61,727 nucleotides of DNA from Streptomyces aculeolatus (lineage in GTDB: Bacteria > Actinomycetota > Actinomycetes > Streptomycetales > Streptomycetaceae): NCBI RefSeq assembly GCF_020400605.1, contig NZ_JAINRD010000035.1, positions 1-61,727 on the forward strand, given 5' to 3'. Positions 24,914 to 32,915 of this stretch are shown piece by piece. The notes below the pieces were generated by a model. The model saw nothing but the letters and a program-made list of their open reading frames with translations, was not told the DNA's origin and ran no database searches. A program made the translations under genes and the position numbers. Position 1 is the first letter of the stretch; every line of letters begins with the position of its first letter.

Positions 24914-25693
24914 TCAGTGGTGCAGGATCTTCGACAGGAAGTCCTTCGCCCGGTCGCTGCGAGGGTTGGTGAAGAACTGGTCGGGCGTCGTCTCCTCCAC
25001 GATCTGGCCGTCGGCCATGAAGACCACCCGGTTCGCCGCCGAGCGGGCGAAGCCCATCTCGTGCGTGACGACGACCATAGTCATACCGTCCCGGGCGAGT
25101 TGCTGCATTACCTCCAGCACCTCGTTGATCATTTCGGGGTCGAGGGCCGAGGTGGGCTCGTCGAAGAGCATCACCTTGGGCTCCATCGCCAGCGCGCGGG
25201 CGATCGCCACCCGCTGCTGCTGGCCGCCGGAGAGCTGCGCGGGGTACTTGTCCGCCTGGTTGCCGACGCCCACCCGGTCGAGCAGGGCCCTGGCGGAGGT
25301 CTCCGCGGCCGCCTTGTCCTTCTTGCGGACCTTGACCTGCCCGAGGGTCACGTTCTGCAGCACGGTCTTGTGGGCGAAGAGGTTGAACGACTGGAAGACC
25401 ATGCCCACGTCGGCGCGGAGCTTGGCCAGCTCGCGGCCCTCGGCGGGCAGCGGCTTGCCGTCCAGGGTGATGCGGCCGGAGTCGATGGGCTCCAGCCGGT
25501 TGATCGCGCGGCACAGCGTGGACTTCCCGGACCCGGACGGCCCGATGACGACGACGACCTCGCCGCGCGCGATCGTCAGGTCGATGTCCTGGAGCACGTG
25601 GAGCGCACCGAAATGCTTGTTGACGTTGTCCAGCACGACCAGCGGTTCACCCGCAGCCGGAACGGCGTCCTTGGCCATCGAAACCTCGGTCAT
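24914..25693 (-). CDS. gluA: Glutamate ABC transporter ATPase GluA
   Basis: 259 residues. Walker A GPSGSGKST, Q loop VFQSFNLF, signature LSGGQQQR, Walker B VMLFDEPTSALD and H-loop VVTHEMGFA are all present: a complete polar amino acid importer ATPase. First gene of gluABCD. It is divergent from gluR across a 259-base region. Confidence 0.95.
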   Translation of the reverse strand: MTEVSMAKDAVPAAGEPLVVLDNVNKHFGALHVLQDIDLTIARGEVVVVIGPSGSGKSTLCRAINRLEPIDSGRITLDGKPLPAEGRELAKLRADVGMVFQSFNLFAHKTVLQNVTLGQVKVRKKDKAAAETSARALLDRVGVGNQADKYPAQLSGGQQQRVAIARALAMEPKVMLFDEPTSALDPEMINEVLEVMQQLARDGMTMVVVTHEMGFARSAANRVVFMADGQIVEETTPDQFFTNPRSDRAKDFLSKILHH

Positions 25694-25775
25694 CCGCGTC
25701 TTGCTCCGTCCTCTTCGGTTGCCTGGACCTTAGTGAGCAGCCTCGACCAGCGTCATCACATCTGAGGGGAAATTG

Positions 25776-25806
25776 AGCATAACGATCCGGCTGCAATCGG
25801 ACACAA
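25776..25806 (-). promoter_or_regulatory. Candidate gluA promoter
   Basis: On the minus strand, TTGTGT (25806-25801) and TATGCT (25781-25776) are separated by 19 bases, giving a leader of about 75 bases before gluA. The surrounding region is AT-richer than anything nearby. Confidence 0.4.
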
Positions 25807-25875
25807 TGGGTGGAATCGGGATGCTGCTCTCCGTACCCGTCACATAACGGAAACCGCTGGGTGACCTGGCCGGAC

Positions 25876-25905
25876 TTGACGAGGCAGGGCCGTATCCGCC
25901 TGTAT
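25876..25905 (+). promoter_or_regulatory. Candidate gluR promoter
   Basis: TTGACG (25876-25881) and CTGTAT (25900-25905) are separated by 18 bases, about 48 bases before the gluR ATG. The -35 element is excellent, the -10 weak, which would suit an activator or autoregulated promoter. Confidence 0.4.
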
Positions 25906-25952
25906 TCGTGTGCGGGCTGAGACGATACGCGAGAAAGGGAACGGGAGGGTCG

Positions 25953-26696
25953 ATGAGGCTGCTGCTCGTCGAGGACGACGACCACGTGGCCACCGCGCTC
26001 TCCGCGGTGCTGGCCCGGCACGGCTTCGAGGTGGGCATGGCCCACAGCGGCCAGGAGGCGCTGCAGGAGCTGCTGCACAGCGAGCTGGCGCCGTTCGACG
26101 TGGTGCTGCTGGACCTGGGGCTGCCCGACCAGGACGGCTTCGAGGTGTGCGGACGCATCCGCAAGCTGACCGGCACACCCGTGATCATGGTGACCGCGCG
26201 CTCGGACGTCCGGTCCCGGATCCACGGGCTCAACCTGGGCGCCGACGACTACGTCGTCAAGCCGTACGACACGGGCGAACTGCTCGCCCGCGTGCACGCC
26301 GTCGCCCGGCGCACCGCGGCGGCGGAGCCGGAGCCCGCCGCAGGACCTGGCGGCGCGGGCGCGGCCACGGCCGGTGAGCGGGCCGACGATGCCGCGGCGC
26401 CGCTGGTCGTGGGCCCCGTGACGCTGGAGCCGAACTCCCGCCGGGTCACCGTCGGCGGCGCGGAGGTGCAGCTCACCCGCAAGGAGTTCGACCTGCTCGC
26501 GCTGCTCGCGGCGCGCCCCGGCGTGGTGTTCCGGCGGGAGCAGATCATCAGCGAGGTGTGGCGCAGCAGTTGGGAGGGCACGGGCCGGACCCTGGAGGTC
26601 CACATCGCCTCCCTGCGCAGCAAGCTCGGCCTGCCCGCGCTCATCGAGACGGTGCGCGGCGTCGGCTATCGCCTCGTGCCCCCGCCGGCCGGCTGA
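25953..26696 (+). CDS. gluR: OmpR-family response regulator GluR
   Basis: 247 residues from the ATG at 25953 with GGGAGGG upstream. The receiver domain has acidic cluster EDDD at 7-10, phosphoryl site Asp54 in LLDLGLPDQDG and a conserved Lys in VVKPYD. An Ala/Pro-rich linker leads to a winged-helix DNA-binding domain (LTRKEFDLLALLAARPG...VHIASLRSKLG). In Streptomyces coelicolor the GluR-GluK pair next to gluABCD senses glutamate and controls its uptake; position and architecture match here. Confidence 0.9.
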   Translation: MRLLLVEDDDHVATALSAVLARHGFEVGMAHSGQEALQELLHSELAPFDVVLLDLGLPDQDGFEVCGRIRKLTGTPVIMVTARSDVRSRIHGLNLGADDYVVKPYDTGELLARVHAVARRTAAAEPEPAAGPGGAGAATAGERADDAAAPLVVGPVTLEPNSRRVTVGGAEVQLTRKEFDLLALLAARPGVVFRREQIISEVWRSSWEGTGRTLEVHIASLRSKLGLPALIETVRGVGYRLVPPPAG

Positions 26697-26708
26697 GGCC
26701 CTCCCCGG

Positions 26709-28133
26709 ATGCGTACCCGGCTCCTCCCCCTGCTGATCGTGCTCATGGCCGGCATGCTGCTCGCGCTCGGCTTCCCGCTGGCCGACCGGATCGCCGGGCA
26801 GGAGCAGCAGCGCGTGATCGTGGACCGCATCGACGACACCGCGCGCTTCGCCTCCCTCGCGCAGTACGTCGCCTCCCGCAACGAGGCCCGGCCGCCGGCC
26901 GAGGACGAGCGGCTGCGCGCGCTGCAGGAGGAGCTGCGCCGCTATCACGACCTCTACGGCATCCGCGCCGGCGTCTACTACCGCGACCGCACCGCGATGG
27001 CCGCCGCCCCCGCCGGCTGGCGGGCCATGGCCGGCGCCGAGGGCGAGCGGGCCTTCTCCGAGTCCCTGGCGGGCCGCCGCAGCCACGACCCGGCGCAGGT
27101 CTGGCCCTGGCAGGACGACCGGCTCACCGTCGCCTCCCCGGTCGTACGGGACGGGGACGTGGTCGCCGTCGTGGTCACCGACTCCCCCACGGGTGCCATG
27201 CGCTCGCGGACCCTCACCGGCTGGCTGTGGCTCGGCGCGGGCATCGCGGCGGCGATGACGGTCGCGGTGGCGGCCGCGTACCGGCTGACCGGCTGGGTGC
27301 TCAGGCCCGTGCGGGTGCTCGACAAGGCCACCCACGACATCGCCACCGGCAGGCTGAAGTCCCGCGTCGCCGCCGCCGGCGGGCCGCTGGAGCTGCGCCG
27401 CCTCGCCGGTTCCTTCAACGAGATGGCCGACAACGTCGAGGACGTGCTGGAGAAGCAGCGCACCTTCGTCGCCGACGCCTCCCACCAGCTGCGCAACCCG
27501 CTGTCCGCGCTGCTGCTGCGCATCGAGCTGCTGCGCCTGGAGGCGCCGCACGCCGCGGCGGAGATCGAGTCGGTGCAGGCGGAGGGCACCCGGCTGGCCC
27601 GGGTGCTGGACGACCTGCTGGACCTGGCGCTGGCCGAGCACTCCCCCGCCGACCTGGAGGTGACCGACGTCGCCCGGCTGGCGGCGGAGCGGGTGGCGAG
27701 CTGGCGCCCGCTGGCCGAGGGACAGGACGTACGGCTGTTCCTGTCCGGCGCCCGCGCCGTGACCGGCTGGGCGGATCCGGTGGCGCTGTCCAGCGCGCTG
27801 GACGCGGTGGTGGACAACGCCGTGAAGTTCTCGCCGCAGGGCGGCGAGGTGGAGGTGCGGGTGGCCGCGGACGGCGGCGAGGTGACGGTCGCGGTCGCCG
27901 ACGGCGGGCCCGGGCTCACCGACGAGGAGCTTGGCCGCATCGGCGACCGCTTCTGGCGCAGCGGACGGCATCAGAACGTCTCCGGCTCGGGTCTGGGGCT
28001 GTCCATCGTCCGGGCGCTGCTGGCCGCGGGCGGGGGACGCATCTCGTACGAACGCAACGAGCCGAGAGGGCTCCGGGTGACGATCGCGGTGCCGCGCAAC
28101 GCGCCGGAGGACGGCGGGCAGGGGGTGGGCTAG
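26709..28133 (+). CDS. gluK: Sensor histidine kinase GluK
   Basis: 474 residues, 12 bases after gluR. Helices at about 7-24 and 172-192 flank an extracytoplasmic sensor of about 145 residues. A HAMP domain follows (GWVLRPVRVLDKATHDIATG), then the dimerisation helix with His259 in ADASHQLRNPLSALL and the ATPase boxes DNAVKFSP, VADGGPGL and GSGLGLSIVRALL. Its last codons overlap the convergent AI-2E-type gene by 4 bases. Confidence 0.9.
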   Translation: MRTRLLPLLIVLMAGMLLALGFPLADRIAGQEQQRVIVDRIDDTARFASLAQYVASRNEARPPAEDERLRALQEELRRYHDLYGIRAGVYYRDRTAMAAAPAGWRAMAGAEGERAFSESLAGRRSHDPAQVWPWQDDRLTVASPVVRDGDVVAVVVTDSPTGAMRSRTLTGWLWLGAGIAAAMTVAVAAAYRLTGWVLRPVRVLDKATHDIATGRLKSRVAAAGGPLELRRLAGSFNEMADNVEDVLEKQRTFVADASHQLRNPLSALLLRIELLRLEAPHAAAEIESVQAEGTRLARVLDDLLDLALAEHSPADLEVTDVARLAAERVASWRPLAEGQDVRLFLSGARAVTGWADPVALSSALDAVVDNAVKFSPQGGEVEVRVAADGGEVTVAVADGGPGLTDEELGRIGDRFWRSGRHQNVSGSGLGLSIVRALLAAGGGRISYERNEPRGLRVTIAVPRNAPEDGGQGVG

Positions 28134-29434
28134 GACTCCCGGTTGCCGTCGTCCGGGTGCTCGCCGGGGTCCTCGTCGCCGGGCGGGCCGGCCGGGGGCC
28201 CGCCGGGGCGGCGGTGCAGCGCGGCGCGCATCCGGGCCAGCCGCGCGGGGTGGCGGCGCTTGCGCCGGTCGTCGTGGGCGCGCTCGTCGACCTCGTAGCG
28301 GCGTACGTACGCGGAGAGGAACGCCTGCAGCGTCGCGGTCGCCGGGATCGCGATCAGCGCGCCCACCGCGCCCAGCAGCGCCGCTCCGGCGACGACCGAC
28401 CCGAAGGCCACGGCGGGGTGTATGTCCACGGTCCTGGCGGTGATCCGCGGCTGCAGCAGGTAGTTCTCGAACTGCTGGTAGAGGATCACGAAGCCCAGCA
28501 GCCACACCGCCGTCCACGGCCCGACCGTGAACGCCAGCAGGATCGGCAGCGCCCCGGCGATGTACGTGCCCACCGTCGGCACGAACTGCGAGACGACGCC
28601 CACCCACACCGCGAGCGCCGGCGCGTACGGCACGTCCAGCAGCATCATCACGATGTAGTGCGCGATGCCCGAGACGATCGCCATCAGGCCGCGGGAGTAC
28701 AGGTAGCCGCCGGTCTTGGCGACCGCGATCTCCCAGGCGCGCAGCACCTCCGCCTGGTGCGCGGGCGGCAGTACGGAGCAGATCGCGCGGCGCAGCCGCG
28801 GGCCCTCGGCGGTGAAGTAGAACGCGAACAGCACCACAGTCAGCGCGGTGAACAGGCCGCCGAGGACGGTGGTGGAGATGCCCCACACGTTGTCGGCACT
28901 GCGCTGCAGGTAGTCGCGTACGACCTCGGACTTCAGGAAGTCCTGCTGCAGGTCGTCCACGCGCAGCTTGGTGCCGAAGCGCTCGTTGATCCACTCGATG
29001 AGGGACGCGACGTAGTCGGGGAAGTTCTCGACGATCAGCCGGATCTGGTCGGCGACCAGCGAGCCGAGGGCGGCGACGAACGCGGCTGCGGCCGCCAGCA
29101 CGCCGAGGAAGACCAGCGCGGTGGCGGCACCGCGGCGCATGCCGCGAGCGGCGAGGCGGTCGACGGCGGGCTCGCAGGCAAGCCCGATGAAGAAGGCGAC
29201 CACGATGTTGAGCAGCAGCCCGTACAGCTCGTGGAAGGCCCACTCCGCGATGTGGAAGCAGGCGAACAGGGCCAGCGCGAGCACTATCGCGCGGGGCAGC
29301 CAGGGAGGCATGCGCTCGCGGGATGCCGCGGGCGGGGCGCCGTCGCCCGGGGGCGTACCGGGCGCGGACGGGGCGTCCGGCGCGGCGGGCGTCCCGAGCG
29401 CGGTGGTGTCGTCAGATGCAGCCGATGCAGCCAT
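28130..29434 (-). CDS. AI-2E family (PerM-like) membrane transporter
   Basis: 434 residues with Pro/Ala-rich first 45, about eight hydrophobic helices, and a charged Arg-rich C-terminal tail. Typical family stretches include LLNIVVAFFIGLACEPAVDRLAARGMRR, VGVVSQFVPTVGTYIAGALP and LQPRITARTVDIHPAV. Members export small molecules or ions; the ligand is unknown. Its 3' end overlaps gluK by 4 bases, tail to tail. DUF3046 lies 36 bases upstream on the same strand; in many actinobacteria recA and recX would stand in this place. Confidence 0.88.
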   Translation of the reverse strand: MAASAASDDTTALGTPAAPDAPSAPGTPPGDGAPPAASRERMPPWLPRAIVLALALFACFHIAEWAFHELYGLLLNIVVAFFIGLACEPAVDRLAARGMRRGAATALVFLGVLAAAAAFVAALGSLVADQIRLIVENFPDYVASLIEWINERFGTKLRVDDLQQDFLKSEVVRDYLQRSADNVWGISTTVLGGLFTALTVVLFAFYFTAEGPRLRRAICSVLPPAHQAEVLRAWEIAVAKTGGYLYSRGLMAIVSGIAHYIVMMLLDVPYAPALAVWVGVVSQFVPTVGTYIAGALPILLAFTVGPWTAVWLLGFVILYQQFENYLLQPRITARTVDIHPAVAFGSVVAGAALLGAVGALIAIPATATLQAFLSAYVRRYEVDERAHDDRRKRRHPARLARMRAALHRRPGGPPAGPPGDEDPGEHPDDGNRES

Positions 29435-29470
29435 GGACGAACAGTGTGGCCGAAGGCGGCCGCGTCATCG

Positions 29471-29665
29471 TCAGCGCATCTCCGCCGGGATGTCCATCGC
29501 CGCGCACACCCCGCGCCAGACGTCGCGCGCGTCCCACCCGTCGTCCAGCGCCTCGCGGACCGTACGGCCCCCCAGCTCGGACATCACGTGGTCGCGGGCG
29601 AAGGAGTCGACGTAGGGCTCGCCGAAGTAGTCGCGCATCCGCTGCCAGAAGACCGTCAACCGCAT
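29471..29665 (-). CDS. DUF3046 protein
   Basis: 64 residues, complete: MRLTVFWQRMRDYFGEPY at the start, SFARDHVMSELGGRTVREAL in the middle, DIPAEMR at the end. This actinobacterial family has no known function and is known for standing immediately upstream of recA-recX (for example Rv2738c before recA in Mycobacterium tuberculosis). Here the next gene downstream is the AI-2E-type transporter, with no recA in between. Confidence 0.9.
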   Translation of the reverse strand: MRLTVFWQRMRDYFGEPYVDSFARDHVMSELGGRTVREALDDGWDARDVWRGVCAAMDIPAEMR

Positions 29666-29743
29666 GCGTCCATTATCCAGCGCGTACGTGCACCTGAGAG
29701 TGCTCCCGGCCCGTTGGCCTCCCGGCCGGCCCCGCGGTGCTCG

Positions 29744-29749
29744 TAACGT
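29744..29749 (+). promoter_or_regulatory. -10 box TAACGT for a leaderless transcript
   Basis: TAACGT ends 6 bases before the ATG at 29756. No ribosome site is present. Confidence 0.5.
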
Positions 29750-29755
29750 CGCCCC

Positions 29756-30661
29756 ATGGCTGAGTCCCCGCAGGTCCGCGCCGCAGAGTTCATCTGGCTG
29801 ACCGCCCGTGTGCTGGAGCAGCGCCGGTTCGCCCACCACTTCGTGCCCGGCGCCGCCGACGCCGACGGGGTGGAGAAGGCGCTGGAGGCGTACCGCAACG
29901 CCGACGGCGGCTACGGGCACGCCCTGGACCCCGATCTGCGCGGTCCGGGCAGCCAGCCGCTGCACACCGCGCACGCGCTGCGGGTCCTCGACTCCCTCGG
30001 CCGCTGCACCGGCCGCCGGGCCGAGGACGTCTGCCGCTACCTGACCGCCGTCTCGAACGCCGACGGGGCCCTGCCCGCCGTGCACCCCTCGCTGCGCGGC
30101 TACCCGGCCGCGCCGTGGCTGCCGGTGCCCGCCGACCCGCCGAGCGCGCTGCTGACCACCGCTCCGGTCGTGGGGCTGCTGCACCGCAACGACATCTGGC
30201 ACGCCTGGCTCTTCCGCGCCACGGACTTCTGCTGGCACGCCGTCGAGACGCTGCGCGGCAGCCGGCCGTACGAGGCGGAGGCCGCGGTCGCCTTCCTCGA
30301 CCACGTGCCCGACCGGCGGCGCGCGGAGGCCGCCGCGGACCGGCTGGGCCGGCTGGTGCGCGCCGAGCGGCTGGTGCTGCTGGATCCGGACCGGGCGGGC
30401 GCGGAGCCGGCGGCGGAGGGCCACGCGCCGGGCGAGCACCACCACCCGCACGACTTCGCGCGGCGGCCGGGGTCGCTGGCTCGGCGGTGGTTCAGCGACG
30501 CGGAGATGGCGCGGTCGCTGGACTTCCTGGTGGCGAACCAGCGGGCGGACGGCGGGTGGCCGGTGGCCTGGCGGCGCTGGTCGCCGGGGGCGGAGCTGGA
30601 GGCGCGGCCGCTGGCGACGCTGGAGGCGCTGCTGACGCTGAGGGCGTACGGACGGATCTGA
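29756..30661 (+). CDS. Terpene cyclase/prenyltransferase-fold repeat protein of unknown function
   Basis: 301 residues. At least two alpha-barrel QW-type motifs are visible: YRNADGGYGHALDPDLRG near residue 45 and LVANQRADGGWPVAW near the C-terminus, with a weaker NADGALPAVHP in between. This places it in the alpha6-alpha6 barrel family shared by squalene cyclases and protein prenyltransferases. The cyclase DXDD acid motif is not seen. The protein is about half the size of a true cyclase, so an enzymatic role is uncertain. It is divergent from DUF3046 and probably leaderless. Confidence 0.7.
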   Translation: MAESPQVRAAEFIWLTARVLEQRRFAHHFVPGAADADGVEKALEAYRNADGGYGHALDPDLRGPGSQPLHTAHALRVLDSLGRCTGRRAEDVCRYLTAVSNADGALPAVHPSLRGYPAAPWLPVPADPPSALLTTAPVVGLLHRNDIWHAWLFRATDFCWHAVETLRGSRPYEAEAAVAFLDHVPDRRRAEAAADRLGRLVRAERLVLLDPDRAGAEPAAEGHAPGEHHHPHDFARRPGSLARRWFSDAEMARSLDFLVANQRADGGWPVAWRRWSPGAELEARPLATLEALLTLRAYGRI

Positions 30662-30828
30662 AGGCGCGTGGGGCGGGGCGGGGGCGTGCGAGGGCGGGAC
30701 ACGGGCGTACGAGGCGGCTGTGGGCGTACGGGGGCGGATCGGCGTGCGGGGTGTGCCCGGGGGCGCGCGGTGGGGCCGGGGCGAGCGCGGGCACCGGCCC
30801 TGTCGGCCCGCGCACACCCCGGGGTCCG

Positions 30829-31137
30829 TCAGCCGGCCAGCGCCCGCACGGCCGCGGTGACGACCACCGCGGCGGCCACGACGACCAGGAACGGGGCCCG
30901 CAGCAGCAGCGCGGCACCGGCGGCCGCCAGCCCCGCGGCGCGGGCGTCGAAGACCAGCGTCGTGCCGTCGGCGAAGGTCTGCTGCGCGGTGAGGGCCGCC
31001 AGCAGGGCGACCGGCAGCAGGGCGGCCAGGCGCCGCACGAGGGGGCGTTCCAGGGCCCCGGAGGGCACGGAGAGGCCGAGCAGCTTGACGGCGTAGCAGC
31101 CGGCGAAGGTCAGCCCGATCGCAAGCCAGGTCGTCAC
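30829..31137 (-). CDS. azlD: AzlD, small subunit of a branched-chain amino acid exporter
   Basis: 102 residues, almost all hydrophobic, with four probable helices and the family pattern FAGCYAVKLLGLSVP...PLVRRLAALLPVALLAALTAQQTF. Its GTG overlaps the azlC stop by 4 bases (31134-31137). With AzlC it exports branched-chain amino acids or analogues. Confidence 0.9.
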   Translation of the reverse strand: MTTWLAIGLTFAGCYAVKLLGLSVPSGALERPLVRRLAALLPVALLAALTAQQTFADGTTLVFDARAAGLAAAGAALLLRAPFLVVVAAAVVVTAAVRALAG

Positions 31138-31931
31138 GCGGCCCCCTCCGCCTTCCGCGCGCCGGCGCCACCGGGCCCGTCAGGTCCTTCCGGCCCGTCA
31201 GGTCCCTCCCCGGGGTCCCCCTGTACGCGCCCGCGCCTCCCGTGCAGCACCAGCACCAGCGGCGCCGCCAGCGCGGCCACCAGCACCGGTGTCCCGGCGG
31301 GCAGGGCCGGCAGCGTGCCCAGGACGAGCGCGACGGCGACGACCGCGGTGGCCCGCTCCACGGTCCCGGTGAGCATCGGGCCCACCAGCGCCAGGAACAC
31401 CGCGGGCCCGGCGGCGTCCAGGCCCCAGGCGGCGGTGTCGCCGATGGCCTCGGCGCCGAGCACCCCGGCGAGCGTGGTCGCGTTCCAGCAGACGTAGAGG
31501 GTCAGCCCGGTGACGAGGAAGCCGATGCGCTGGGCGCGGCGGGTGGGCTGGGCGATGGTGACGACGGCCGTCTCGTCGATGACCCACTGGGCGGCGAACG
31601 GGCGCAGCGCGCGGGGCAGCCGGAGCATGGGGGCGAGGCGGAGCCCGTAGAACGCGTTCCGTACGCCGAGGAAGAAGGCCCCGGCCGCGGCGGCGAACGG
31701 GCCGCCGCCCGCTGCTACCGCGCCGGCGAGCGCGAACTGCGAGGCGCCGGTGAAGATAAGCAGGCTCATGGCGCACGCCTGCGCGGCGCTGAGCCCTGCG
31801 CCCGCCGCGGTGACGCCGAACGCGAACCCGGAGAGCCCGACGGCGACGCCGACCCCCAGCCCGTCGCGCAGGGCGGCGCGGTCCTCCGGCGCGGGATCGG
31901 CTGTGGGCGGCGGGTGTGCTTCTGTGGCCAT
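31134..31931 (-). CDS. azlC: AzlC, large subunit of a branched-chain amino acid exporter
   Basis: 265 residues with a polar 20-residue start, then the AzlC core: AQACAMSLLIFTGASQFAL, VRNAFYGLRLAPML and AQWVIDETAVVTIAQ. The last 30 residues are Gly/Pro-rich. No ribosome site: a TAACGT box ends 7 bases before the ATG, so the message is probably leaderless. The AraC regulator ends 85 bases upstream on the same strand. Confidence 0.92.
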   Translation of the reverse strand: MATEAHPPPTADPAPEDRAALRDGLGVGVAVGLSGFAFGVTAAGAGLSAAQACAMSLLIFTGASQFALAGAVAAGGGPFAAAAGAFFLGVRNAFYGLRLAPMLRLPRALRPFAAQWVIDETAVVTIAQPTRRAQRIGFLVTGLTLYVCWNATTLAGVLGAEAIGDTAAWGLDAAGPAVFLALVGPMLTGTVERATAVVAVALVLGTLPALPAGTPVLVAALAAPLVLVLHGRRGRVQGDPGEGPDGPEGPDGPGGAGARKAEGAA

Positions 31932-31938
31932 GGGCCGG

Positions 31939-31979
31939 ACGTTATGCGGCCGGGGTCCGACCGGTCTTGTACGTTCTTG
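31939..31979 (-). promoter_or_regulatory. azlC promoter with CAAGA direct repeats (AraC-type site candidate)
   Basis: Minus strand: -10 box TAACGT at 31944-31939. CAAGA occurs at 31979-31975 and again at 31969-31965, exactly 10 bases apart, abutting or overlapping the -35 zone. Direct repeats there are the usual arrangement for AraC-family activators, and such a regulator is encoded next door. Confidence 0.45.
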
Positions 31980-32016
31980 CGCGTGACCGGCCCGTGCGGC
32001 CGGCCCGCGCGGCCGC

Positions 32017-32868
32017 TCAGCCGGCCCGCTCGCGCTGGTACGCGCCCGGGGGGACGCCGACGATGCGGGTGAAGTGCCGGTTCAGGTGCGGCTGGTCGGT
32101 GAACCCCACGGTCACCGCCGCCTCCGACGGCCGCAGGCCCTCGTCCAGCAGCCGCCGCGCGCGCCGCACCCGCGCGTCGGTCAGCCAGCGGTGCGGCGGC
32201 GTCCCGTACGCCTCCTTGAACGCCCGCAGCAGCGAGAACGGGGACGTGCCCAGCTCCGCCGCCAGCGCCTCCAGCGTCGGGGGCGCCGCCATCCGCTCCT
32301 CCAGCACCGCCCGCGCCCGCTCGGCGGTCCGCGCGCCCGCGGACGCCACCACGCGCCCCTGGAGCCGCGCGCCGTGGCGGCGCAGCAGGCGGGCCAGCAC
32401 GACGCGCAGCACGCTGTCGGCGGCCAGCGGGTTGTCCTCCTCCGCGGCGCGGTGCACCTCGGTGATGAGGCGGGCGCCGCCGGGGTCGTCGACCATCGTC
32501 TCGCCGAAGCCCGCCGTCCCGCGGATGGCGGTGACCTCGGCGGCCACTTCGCGGACCAGGCCCGCGGACGGGTAGAGCGTCGAGTACGACCATCCCTCCG
32601 CGGCGCCGGCGCGGGCAGTGTGGGGCACCTCGGGGTTGATCATGACGACCGTGCCGGGGCCGGCCAGCAGCGTCCCGTCCGGCAGGCCGACGGCCTCCAC
32701 GCCCGCGGTGACGGCGCCGAAGACGTAGCCGTCGTGGGAGTGGGTGGGGAAGGTGTGCCCGACGTAGCGGGCGCGCAGCAGGTCGAGGCCGGGCAGGCTC
32801 GTGTAGCGCCAGTGCCGGGCCCACTCGCGGTCGGCGTCGCCCGACGCCCGCGCCGTACGCGACCCCAT
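32017..32868 (-). CDS. AraC-family transcriptional regulator, probable azlCD regulator
   Basis: 283 residues. The N-terminal cupin sensor (THSHDGYVFGAVTAGVEA...PGTVVMINPEVPHTA) is followed by a two-helix-turn-helix AraC domain: LEALAAELGTSPFSLLRAFKEAYGT and PSEAAVTVGFTDQPHLNRHFTR. AraC regulators of this build with azlCD downstream are a common actinobacterial set. It is divergent from the Lhr helicase with about 47 bases between starts. Confidence 0.88.
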   Translation of the reverse strand: MGSRTARASGDADREWARHWRYTSLPGLDLLRARYVGHTFPTHSHDGYVFGAVTAGVEAVGLPDGTLLAGPGTVVMINPEVPHTARAGAAEGWSYSTLYPSAGLVREVAAEVTAIRGTAGFGETMVDDPGGARLITEVHRAAEEDNPLAADSVLRVVLARLLRRHGARLQGRVVASAGARTAERARAVLEERMAAPPTLEALAAELGTSPFSLLRAFKEAYGTPPHRWLTDARVRRARRLLDEGLRPSEAAVTVGFTDQPHLNRHFTRIVGVPPGAYQRERAG

Positions 32869-32902
32869 GGGGACAAGTGTGCTGGGTGTCAGTGGTCGGG
32901 TG

Positions 32903-32908
32903 CACGAT
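32903..32908 (+). promoter_or_regulatory. CACGAT -10-like box upstream of the Lhr helicase
   Basis: CACGAT ends 7 bases before the ATG at 32916. The same hexamer stands before the Nei-type gene at 44364. It keeps A2 and T6 of TANNNT. Confidence 0.35.
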
Positions 32909-32915
32909 GGTTCAC

